Position numbers and translations under genes: made by a program. Positions 52,921 through 60,454 of a DNA stretch of 64,000 bases are shown piece by piece. The stretch is from Lentimicrobium saccharophilum (lineage in GTDB: Bacteria > Bacteroidota > Bacteroidia > Bacteroidales > Lentimicrobiaceae). The stretch is from positions 2,885,113 to 2,949,112 of the forward strand of contig NZ_DF968182.1 of the NCBI RefSeq assembly GCF_001192835.1. Reading direction: 5' to 3'. Position 1 is the stretch's first letter. Each line of letters begins with the position of its first letter. The notes under the pieces were generated by a model. It was given only the letters and a program-made list of their open reading frames with translations. It was not told where the DNA came from and did not search any database.

Positions 52921-54903
52921 ATGAAACTTCTTATAGCCAACCGCGGCGAAATCGCCCTCCGCATCCAGAAAACCGCCCGTCGTATGAGTATTCCGGTGGT
53001 GGCTGTGTATTCACATCACGACAGGGACGCGCAGCATGTGCTGCAGGCCGGTGAGGCGGTTTTGCTTCCCGGAGAAAATCTGTCGGAAACCTACCTGAAT
53101 ATTGAAGCCGTCATTGCCGCTGCGAAGAAAACGGGGGCAAACGCCATACATCCCGGATACGGGTTTCTCTCCGAAAATCCCCTGTTCTCAGAAGCCTGCG
53201 AACGCGAAGGCATCACCTTTGTCGGGCCCTCGGCAGCTTCGGTCAGGGCGATGGGGAATAAAATTGCCGCCCGCGAAGCAGCTGTTAAACTGGGTGTTCC
53301 GGTTACCACGGGGGTTACCGGTGCCCCGGATTATTTGCTTGCAAATTACGATAAGGTCGGGTTTCCCATGCTTATCAAAGCGGCAGCCGGCGGAGGCGGA
53401 AAGGGCATGCGCATCGTCCGTACGCCCGGAGAACTCGGGCAGGCACTTGAAAATACCTCGCGCGAAGCATTGAATTACTTCGGCGATGGCACGGTGTATA
53501 TCGAACAGTTCATCGAAGGTCCGCGGCACATCGAGTTTCAGGTACTCGGCGACAAGCACGGCAATATGGTGCATTTGTTTGAACGTGAATGCTCCGCACA
53601 GCGCCGGCATCAGAAGATCATAGAGGAAGCCCCCTCCCCGGCCCTCACACCCGAAGTCAGGAAAAAGATGGGGGAATCGGCCGTGCTGCTCGCTTCATCC
53701 ATAGGCTATTACAGCGCAGGAACCATTGAATTTCTGGTGGATAAAGACCTGAATTATTACTTCCTGGAGATGAACACCCGCATACAGGTGGAGCATCCGG
53801 TAACTGAGCTGACTACCGGCGTTGACCTGGTAGAAGAGCAGATCCGCATCGCCAACGGAGAGAAACTCAGGTTTAAACAGTCTGGCCTGGTACAGAAAGG
53901 ACATGCCATTGAATGCAGGATTTACGCGGAGGATCCGTTTAACAACTTTATGCCCTCACCCGGAAAAATTCATCTGTATCGTGAGCCGGCCGGTCAGCAT
54001 ATAAGGGTCGACAGCATGGAAATCAAAGGCAAGGGGGTAATTCACAGCGCCTTCGATCCCATGATCGGCAAACTCATTACCCGGGGCGAAACACGGGAAG
54101 ATGCCCGCGGCCTGATGATCCATGCACTGAGCCAGTTCGTCGTTCAGGGCATACAAACCAATATTCCTTTTCTTAGCGGACTTGTACAACACGATTCGTT
54201 TATCCGCAATGCAATCACCACCCGGTATATCGACGACGAACTCGATCATCTGATCGGACATGTAAAAACGCTTAAAGCTTCGGTCGATCCGCGGATTCCA
54301 CTGCTGGCGGGATTGCTGGAGAGCCTTAAAATCAAAGATGAAAAGAAGGACAGCGTCTGGCAGACTATAGGCTACTGGCGAAACCTCCCGGAACCAAAAC
54401 TGCGGCTGGACGGGCAGGAGCACCAGCTGAATTTCATTTCCATAACCCCGGGAAAGATAAAGATCCGTGAGAACAATGCCTTAACGGAGGCGCTGCTGCG
54501 CGAAGACGATTCAGCATCCTATCTGATTCTGGATGGATTAAGCTACAGTTTTCATGCCTGCGCGGATGAGAAGGGCGTGATCACGGTGAATAACTGCGGA
54601 TTTCAGTTTCAGTTTGAAAGGGCTGACATGGCCCGACCCGAACATGTGGATGTCTTCAATGCTGGAGAACTTCAGACCGACCTGAGCAAAATTGTCTCGC
54701 CCATGCCAGGCAAAGTGATAAAGGTGAATGTTCCGGAAGGCGAGAAAGTATATAAAGGGCAGGTTTTGCTGGTTGTTGAAGCCATGAAGATGGAAAACAA
54801 CGTCCTGAGTCCGGCCGACGGCTTGATAAAACGCCTGTACGTAAAGGAAGGCGATACCGTGGACGGCTCCGCGCTTTTGGTGAACCTGGACACAACGTCT
54901 TAA
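52921..54903 (+). CDS. mccA: Methylcrotonyl-CoA carboxylase, biotin carboxylase/carrier (alpha) subunit
   Basis: 660 residues: biotin carboxylase N-domain (LLIANRGEIALRIQKTARR), ATP-grasp with KAAAGGGGKGMRIV and FLEMNTRIQVEHPVTE, biotin carboxylase C-domain to about 450, a variable middle part and a C-terminal biotinyl domain with EAMKMENNV. Carboxylates its own biotin with ATP and bicarbonate and feeds MccB. Length and architecture fit MccA/LiuD. The ATG is set directly against the right repeat arm, leaving no Shine-Dalgarno sequence. Confidence 0.94.
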   Translation: MKLLIANRGEIALRIQKTARRMSIPVVAVYSHHDRDAQHVLQAGEAVLLPGENLSETYLNIEAVIAAAKKTGANAIHPGYGFLSENPLFSEACEREGITFVGPSAASVRAMGNKIAAREAAVKLGVPVTTGVTGAPDYLLANYDKVGFPMLIKAAAGGGGKGMRIVRTPGELGQALENTSREALNYFGDGTVYIEQFIEGPRHIEFQVLGDKHGNMVHLFERECSAQRRHQKIIEEAPSPALTPEVRKKMGESAVLLASSIGYYSAGTIEFLVDKDLNYYFLEMNTRIQVEHPVTELTTGVDLVEEQIRIANGEKLRFKQSGLVQKGHAIECRIYAEDPFNNFMPSPGKIHLYREPAGQHIRVDSMEIKGKGVIHSAFDPMIGKLITRGETREDARGLMIHALSQFVVQGIQTNIPFLSGLVQHDSFIRNAITTRYIDDELDHLIGHVKTLKASVDPRIPLLAGLLESLKIKDEKKDSVWQTIGYWRNLPEPKLRLDGQEHQLNFISITPGKIKIRENNALTEALLREDDSASYLILDGLSYSFHACADEKGVITVNNCGFQFQFERADMARPEHVDVFNAGELQTDLSKIVSPMPGKVIKVNVPEGEKVYKGQVLLVVEAMKMENNVLSPADGLIKRLYVKEGDTVDGSALLVNLDTTS

Positions 54904-54904
54904 A

Positions 54905-55637
54905 GAATCACGCAAGGACGCTAAGACGCAACGTTGTTTTTCTGTATTGAATAAACTGTAAGATCCTTTATTCGCCGTGAAAAAAAAAGAATCACGCAAG
55001 GACGCTAAGACGCAACGTTGTTTTTCAGTATTGAAAAACTGATGATTTGTCACATCAACAAATAATGAAATAAAGATCACAGGAGGTACGCTAGCAAAAA
55101 CAATTAAATCATTTATTATGACCGAAAACGAAATTGCTAAAATTGTCTGGGATATTTGTTTCAGGATTCATAAAGTTTTAGGGCCTGGCCTTTTAGAATC
55201 TGTTTACGAAGAAATCCTGACTTATGAATTAAATAAATTGGATTTATCGTTTGAAAGACAAAAATCAATTCCTGTAGTATAGGAGAGTTTGAAACTGGAA
55301 ACGGGTTTTCGGGCTGATGTTATTATTGAAAATAAAGTTATTGTTGAATTGAAATCTATCGGTGAAATTAATCCGGTTCATCAAAAGCAGGTACTGACTT
55401 ATCTGAAAATTACCGGATTAAAATTAGGATTACTGGTTAATTTCAACGCAAGTTTGTTAAAGGATGGGTTTCAAAGAATTGCAAATCATCTTTAATAAAC
55501 AATTACCTTAGTGCATTAAAAGCACGGGAAAATCAATTAATCATTGCTTCAATGTGACCCCATCTGCCGTTGGGCAGATTTGCGTGAGACCCGAAAGAAA
55601 ATCAAATAACCTTTGCGTCCTTGAGTCGTTGCGTGAG
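54905..55637. repeat. Inverted-repeat bracket around GxxExxY copy 3
   Basis: Left arm gaatcacgcaaggacgctaa type occurs twice, at about 54905 and 54989 (84-base direct repeat that begins right after the mccA stop). Right arm cctttgcgtccttgagtcg, ttgcgtgag (55610-55637) is its imperfect reverse complement. A further gcgtcttggcgcgagg follows at about 55663. The word also occurs without a gene near 27538, 59866 and 60051. Confidence 0.8.
55118..55495 (+). pseudogene. GxxExxY protein copy 3, interrupted by one nonsense codon
   Basis: 126 codons in one frame from the ATG at 55118 to the final stop. GPGLLESVYEEIL carries the family motif; FRADVIIENKVIVELKSIGEI the nuclease-type Asp and Glu-x-Lys. 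Codon 55 (55280-55282) is TAG, where copy 2 has Tyr in [10 protein letters not shown]; a single T-to-G change (TAT to TAG) explains it. No frameshift or other damage is seen, so the loss is recent, or the codon is read through. The part after the stop could start at 55289 but lacks the motif. Confidence 0.88.
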
Positions 55638-55705
55638 AAAAAACCTAAATTTATTGAACTCAGCGTCTTGGCGCGAGGCACCTCAGAAAATCAAAACAGT
55701 GCGAT

Positions 55706-56851
55706 ATGGACTACAATCTTAGTGAAGAACACCGGATGATCAGGGAGACGGTCCGGCAGTTTGCAGAGCGGGAAATCAGGCCGCTGGCACGTGAGCTCGA
55801 CGAAAAGGAGACATTCTCCCCCGAACTTACCCGCAAAATGGGTGAACTTGGCCTTTTCGGCATTTACCTTCCGGAGAAATATGGCGGTCAGGGCATGGAC
55901 TACCTTGCTTACATTATTGCCGTTGAGGAGATTGCACGCGTCGACGGCTCACAGGCTGCTACGCTGGCAGCCCATAATTCCCTGGGAATCGGTCCCCTTT
56001 ACTATTATGGCAGCGAGGAGCAGAAAATGAAATACCTGCCCATGCTCTGTACGGGCGAGGCCCTATGGGCCTTCGGACTTACCGAACCGGATGCCGGATC
56101 TGACTCCCGCGGTTCAAAAACCCGCGCCACACTCGAAAACGGGGAATGGGTCATCAACGGCTCCAAAATATTCATCACCAACGGCTCAGCCGATAACTCC
56201 ATGGGCGCGACGGTACAGGCCGTAACCGGCGAAAAACAGGGGAAGAAAGAGTTTACCACCATACTGGTCGACAAAGACACTCCCGGATTCACCCGGCAAA
56301 CCATGCACGGCAAAATGATGTGGAGGGCCTCTGATACCTCGCAGCTCTTCTTTGACGACTGCCGCGTTCCGGAATCCAATCTGCTGGGAAAAGTAGGTGA
56401 AGGCTCCAAAATCATGCTTTCAACGCTCGATTCGGGCAGACTCTCCATTGCAGCCATGGGACTCGGCTGCGCGCAGGGAGCTTACGAACTTGCCCTGAAC
56501 TATGCCAAAGAACGGAAACAGTTCGGACAACCCATCTCAAAATTCCAGGCCATCGCCTTTAAACTGGCCGATATGGCGATGAAAATAGAACTTGCCCGAA
56601 ACCTGCTCTACAAAGCCTGCTGGCTGAAGGATACTAACCAGCCTTTCGCCATGGAATCGGCCATGGCAAAACTTTATTGCTCCGAAATCGCCAGAGAGGT
56701 GGCCGACGAAGCCGTGCAGGTTCACGGAGGCTACGGATTGATGAAAGACTACGAAATCGAACGCTTCTACCGCGACCAGCGCCTGCTTCAGATAGGTGAA
56801 GGCACCTCGGAGATTCAGCGGCTGGTGATTTCGAGGTATATCGGGTGCTGA
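55706..56851 (+). CDS. Acyl-CoA dehydrogenase, likely acting on isovaleryl-CoA
   Basis: 381 residues: GLTEPDAGSDSRGS, NGSKIFITNGS, LDSGRLSIAAMGLGCAQGAYE, and IGEGTSEIQRLVISRYIG. By position in a leucine operon it should oxidise isovaleryl-CoA to methylcrotonyl-CoA, passing electrons to ETF. However, the Glu in GEGTSEIQ sits at the ordinary acyl-CoA dehydrogenase position, while the LDSGR segment has Gly where isovaleryl-CoA dehydrogenases carry their catalytic Glu (DxER). So it is not of the classical IVD type; a short/branched-chain enzyme is an alternative. Confidence 0.88.
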   Translation: MDYNLSEEHRMIRETVRQFAEREIRPLARELDEKETFSPELTRKMGELGLFGIYLPEKYGGQGMDYLAYIIAVEEIARVDGSQAATLAAHNSLGIGPLYYYGSEEQKMKYLPMLCTGEALWAFGLTEPDAGSDSRGSKTRATLENGEWVINGSKIFITNGSADNSMGATVQAVTGEKQGKKEFTTILVDKDTPGFTRQTMHGKMMWRASDTSQLFFDDCRVPESNLLGKVGEGSKIMLSTLDSGRLSIAAMGLGCAQGAYELALNYAKERKQFGQPISKFQAIAFKLADMAMKIELARNLLYKACWLKDTNQPFAMESAMAKLYCSEIAREVADEAVQVHGGYGLMKDYEIERFYRDQRLLQIGEGTSEIQRLVISRYIGC

Positions 56852-56852
56852 A

Positions 56853-57374
56853 GGAGGGACGAGGGACGGAAAAAGGGACGGGGGACGAGGGAGTATAAAT
56901 AATTAATTCAATTAAAATTTCCTTTTATGATTGATCGGTTGGATGATATCAGATTCTACAAGCTATCCCTGGAGCTATGGGATGAGATGTGGACTGATAC
57001 TGAAATCCTGATGCTGGATTTCAGAGGAAAAGAAATCGCAAAGCAAATGGTCAGGTCCGTAGGCTCAATCAGTTCAAATACTGAAGAAGGATATGGAAGA
57101 GGTTTTGGAAAGGAATACCCGCAATTTCTCCGGATCAGCCGTGGTTCTGCAAGGGAGTCAAAAGGGTGGTACCGAAAATGTAACAAACTGTTAACCCCGG
57201 AAATAATCAATTCCAGAATTCTGAAGCTGGATGAAATTATTTCAATGGAAACTAAAGCGATACAAACACTGGAGGACAAGTCAAAACATTAATCTGATCG
57301 GACGTGTTTCTTAAAAAAGCACATCGTCCCTCGGCCCGGACCCGGAGCGCAGCCGAAGGGGCGTCCCTCGTCCC
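56853..57374. repeat. Inverted-repeat bracket around four-helix-bundle gene 3
   Basis: Left arm 56853-56892 (ggagggacgagggacgg ... gacgaggga) begins one base after the dehydrogenase stop. Right arm 57324-57374 (tcgtccctcggcccgg ... gcgtccctcgtccc), its imperfect complement, ends 13 bases before the HMG-CoA lyase ATG. The right arm includes the gcagccgaagggg extension shared with 27700-27721 and 39531-39560. Confidence 0.84.
56927..57292 (+). CDS. Four-helix-bundle protein (S23/IVS family), copy 3
   Basis: 121 residues starting MIDRLDDIRFYKLSLELW. Hallmark run AKQMVRSVGSISSNTEEGYGRG followed by EYPQFLRISRGSARESKGWYRKC. Overall shape (helices of about 25 residues, SSNTEEGYGRG turn) fits the family, but sequence differs from copies 1 and 2. 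Operon orientation, between acyl-CoA dehydrogenase and HMG-CoA lyase. Confidence 0.9.
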   Translation: MIDRLDDIRFYKLSLELWDEMWTDTEILMLDFRGKEIAKQMVRSVGSISSNTEEGYGRGFGKEYPQFLRISRGSARESKGWYRKCNKLLTPEIINSRILKLDEIISMETKAIQTLEDKSKH

Positions 57375-57387
57375 AACTCAAAAAACT

Positions 57388-58239
57388 ATGAAACCAGATA
57401 AACTCATCAAACTCACCGAGTCCCCCCGCGACGCATGGCAGGGGTTGCCTTACGTGATTGCTCCGGAGAAACGGGCGGCATACATCAATGCCCTGTTAAA
57501 AGTGGGATTTGATGTGATTGACTTCGGGAGTTTCGTGTCGCCGAAGGCGGTGCCGCAAATGGCCGGACAGGATGAAGTGCTCAGGCTGGTGGATAAAACC
57601 GGAAGCCGGTCGAAATTAATGGCCATTGTCGGGAATATGCGCGGCGGCAGGGATGCCGTTGCTCAGCCAAAGGTTGATCTGCTCGGATTTCCGTATTCCG
57701 TCTCGGAAACATTCCTCAGAAAAAACATTAATACCGGCATTTCCGGGGCAAACGAGACCATCGACGGACTTTTATCGCTATGTAAGGATCATGGTCGTGA
57801 ACTGCGCGTCTTTATGAGCATGGCCTATGGTAACCCATACGGGGAAGCCTGGAGTCTTGACCTGCTTAAAAAACATATTGAAATGCTGGCAGGTAAAGGC
57901 ATCAGCACCATTACCCTGGCCGATACGATTGGCATTGCCACGGCATCGCAGATCGGTGAGGTTTACGCCGGACTGATTGAATATTTTCCGGGTTTTGAAT
58001 TCGGATTACATATCCACACCCGCCCCGGAGAGTGGGAAGCCAAACTGCATACCGCCTGGGATGCCGGATGCCGCTGGTTCGAAGGAGTGATCAACGGCAT
58101 CGGCGGATGCCCTATGACAGGGTATGAACTGGTGGGTAACCTCAATACCCTGAACCTTTTGGATTTCCTTGAGGGGAAACAGGCCAGCCATACCATCAAC
58201 CGGGAAAAAATCATTCAGGCCATCACCACCGGTTACTGA
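57388..58239 (+). CDS. hmgL: Hydroxymethylglutaryl-CoA lyase
   Basis: 283 residues from the ATG at 57388 (MKPDKLIKLTESPRDAWQGL); the frame upstream runs through the repeat arm and is not coding. Cleaves HMG-CoA to acetyl-CoA and acetoacetate. Active-site elements of the family are kept: PRDAWQG (Arg-Asp), the metal-binding HIH in GLHIHTRPGE, and the loop Cys in GIGGCPMTGYELVGN. The usual HDTYGQ after the HxH is replaced by HTRPGE, so the enzyme is from a diverged branch. Confidence 0.9.
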   Translation: MKPDKLIKLTESPRDAWQGLPYVIAPEKRAAYINALLKVGFDVIDFGSFVSPKAVPQMAGQDEVLRLVDKTGSRSKLMAIVGNMRGGRDAVAQPKVDLLGFPYSVSETFLRKNINTGISGANETIDGLLSLCKDHGRELRVFMSMAYGNPYGEAWSLDLLKKHIEMLAGKGISTITLADTIGIATASQIGEVYAGLIEYFPGFEFGLHIHTRPGEWEAKLHTAWDAGCRWFEGVINGIGGCPMTGYELVGNLNTLNLLDFLEGKQASHTINREKIIQAITTGY

Positions 58240-58303
58240 ATTTTACCTTCCATAGAACCAAAACAGCATACAGGTGTTAATCTGTTAATTAACATGTGTC
58301 TTT

Positions 58304-58993
58304 ATGAATAAAGTTGTTTCCAATGCCCGGGAAGCCATTGAGGGGATACACGACGGAATGACGCTGATGGTCGGAGGTTTCGGATTGAGCGGAATCCCGG
58401 AGAACAGCATTACCGCCCTGGCCGAAAGCGGGTTAAAGGAACTGACCTGCATTTCAAACAATGCCGGTGTGGACGATTTCGGACTCGGACTTCTGCTTAA
58501 AAAGGGGAAGATCCGTAAGATGATCTCTTCCTATGTTGGCGAAAATGAAGAATTTGAACGTCAGTTGCTAAGCGGAGAGCTCGAAGTGGAGCTTATCCCT
58601 CAGGGTACGCTTGCCGAACGCTGCCGTGCCGGTGGCGCCGGAATCCCGGCATTCTTTGTCCCGGCCGGTAACGGCACCGAAGTGGCGGAAGGCAAGGAAG
58701 TGCGGGTATTCAACAGTAAACCGCATCTGCTTGAACACGCCCTGACTGCCGATTTCGCCATCGTGAAAGCATGGAAAGGCGATACCCACGGGAACCTGAT
58801 CTACCGGAATACTGCCAACAACTTCAACCAGGCCATGGCAATGGCCGGTAAAATTACCATTGCCGAGGTGGAGGAACTGGTCCCTGCCGGAGAACTCGAT
58901 CCCAATCAGATACACACCCCGGGAATCTTCGTTCAAAGGATTTTTCAGGGGAAAGACTACGAAAAACGGATTGAAAGGTTGACGGAAAGATGA
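58304..58993 (+). CDS. scoA: 3-oxoacid CoA-transferase, subunit A
   Basis: 229 residues of the CoA-transferase family I alpha subunit: [18 protein letters not shown], the oxyanion-type [22 protein letters not shown] and the YRNTANNFN region. With subunit B transfers CoA from succinyl-CoA (or another acyl-CoA) to acetoacetate. Closes the leucine pathway at acetoacetyl-CoA. The two subunit genes are normally adjacent or overlapping; here 167 bases of repeats separate them. Confidence 0.93.
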   Translation: MNKVVSNAREAIEGIHDGMTLMVGGFGLSGIPENSITALAESGLKELTCISNNAGVDDFGLGLLLKKGKIRKMISSYVGENEEFERQLLSGELEVELIPQGTLAERCRAGGAGIPAFFVPAGNGTEVAEGKEVRVFNSKPHLLEHALTADFAIVKAWKGDTHGNLIYRNTANNFNQAMAMAGKITIAEVEELVPAGELDPNQIHTPGIFVQRIFQGKDYEKRIERLTER

Positions 58994-59160
58994 ATAGAAA
59001 ATTTCTAATTCCTAATTCCTAATTTTTAATTTCCAAAAGTGTAATTTATTGGATACAAGGGCCGTAATTACTAATCCTACCTTAACCTTAACCTCAACCT
59101 TAACCTCAACCTAAGCCTCAACCTGACTTCCGGCCTCCAATATAAAAAAGCTTACAGAAA
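58994..59160. repeat. Repeat words in the scoA-scoB spacer
   Basis: Contains aatttctaattcctaattcc type (about 59000-59033) and a hexamer run of ccttaacctcaa type (59080-59125). The latter word recurs at about 59838, 60143, 60401 and 62951. No gene; just the words. Confidence 0.8.
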
Positions 59161-59817
59161 ATGGCACTTTCAAAAGAACAGATTGCACAACGCATTTCAC
59201 AGGAACTGAAAAACGGGTATTATGTAAATCTCGGAATTGGCATTCCTACCCTGGTAGCCAACTATGTGCCTGAAGGCATTGAGGTGGTGCTGCAGTCAGA
59301 AAACGGGATGCTTGGCATGGGCCCTTTCCCCGAAAAAGGGCAGGCGGATCCCGACCTGATCAATGCAGGCAAGCAAACCGTAACGGTGCTCCCGGGCGGA
59401 TCGTTTTTCGATTCATCCACCAGCTTTGCCATGATAAGGGGCGGGCACGTCGACCTGACCGTTCTGGGTGCGTTTGAAGTCAGCGAAAAAGGAGATATTT
59501 CCTCATGGAAAATTCCGGGAAAAATGGTGAAGGGCATGGGCGGCGCCATGGATCTGGTGGCTTCAGCCAGAAACATTGTGGTGGCCATGCAGCACTGCAG
59601 CAAAGACGGACAGTCGAAACTGCTCAGGGAGTGTACCCTGCCCCTGACAGGTGTTGCCTGTGTGAAGAAAATCGTAAGCGATCTGGCGGTGATTGAAGTT
59701 ACCGGCCAGGGCTTTAAACTGCTCGAACGGGCGCCCGGCGTAAGTGTGGATGAAATTATAGCAGCTACAGAAGCCCGGCTGATTGTGGAGGGGGATGTGC
59801 CGGAGATGAAATTCTGA
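59161..59817 (+). CDS. scoB: 3-oxoacid CoA-transferase, subunit B
   Basis: 218 residues with the catalytic Glu in QSENGMLGMGPFP and GIGIPTLVANYV at the N-terminus, GGHVDLTVLGAFEVSEKGD and the typical C-terminal GFKLLERAPGVSVDEI. The thioester-forming Glu is present, so the enzyme should be active. Last gene of the leucine operon. Confidence 0.94.
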   Translation: MALSKEQIAQRISQELKNGYYVNLGIGIPTLVANYVPEGIEVVLQSENGMLGMGPFPEKGQADPDLINAGKQTVTVLPGGSFFDSSTSFAMIRGGHVDLTVLGAFEVSEKGDISSWKIPGKMVKGMGGAMDLVASARNIVVAMQHCSKDGQSKLLRECTLPLTGVACVKKIVSDLAVIEVTGQGFKLLERAPGVSVDEIIAATEARLIVEGDVPEMKF

Positions 59818-60454
59818 TTTCTAACATCCAGCATCTTGCCTCAACCTCAACCTCCGCATCCTTACCCCGCGCAAAGACCCCGCCATAGCGGGACAAGCTG
59901 CTAAGGCGCAGAAATTGTTTTTTTTGCATTTTCTTTCCATTCTCCTGACTTACTACTTTATCAAGTTCCTATTGAAAACCCATGCTCCAATCAATCTTCC
60001 CCTTGTCACCCCGTCTCCTTGTCCCCTTGTCAGTTTCTTTTGAAAAAGCCCCGCGCAAAGACACAAAGCTTTTTTGGATTACCATTACGTTACCAAATCT
60101 GAGTACCTCGCAGGATTTGCAGTCTTACTTCTTACCTCAAATCTCAACCTCAGCCTCAACATTATCTTCCCCATCACAACAGTGCCCCTAAATCCGAATT
60201 CAGAAATCAGAAATCAGAAATCCGCCTTCCCCTTGTCACCCCGTCTCCTTGTCTCCTTGTCAGTTCCTTTTGAAAAGCCCCGCTCAAAGAAGAAAAGTTT
60301 TTCTGGATTACCATTGCGTTGCCAAATCTGAGTACCTCGCAGGATTTGCAGTCTTACTTCTTACCTCTTACTTCCTACTTCCTACTTCTTACTTCTTACC
60401 TCAGCCTCAACCTTAACCTCCACCTTGGTTGCTGAGCGAAGTCGAAGCACAACC
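59818..60454. repeat. Repeat-word cluster with a 141-base direct duplication
   Basis: 637 bases between convergent genes. A segment from 59996 to 60136 recurs at 60226-60366 with about 90 percent or higher visible identity; both contain ccttgtcaccccgtctcctt, a gaaaagccccgc run, ggattaccatt and aatctgagtacctcgcagga. Around them stand the words cctcaacctcaacc, gcgcaaagac, cagaaatcagaaatc, cttcctacttcc and ctgagcgaagtcgaag. No ORF with coding character and no clear terminator. Confidence 0.82.

Noticed and set aside
50868-57374. Reading the four-helix-bundle genes as proof of an rRNA intervening sequence
   Set aside because: No 23S rRNA sequence is present in the window; only the protein family and the hairpin bracket are shared.
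59080-59125. Telomere-like hexamer run (ccttaa/cctcaa)
   Set aside because: The run is short, irregular and internal to an operon; it belongs to the dispersed spacer words.
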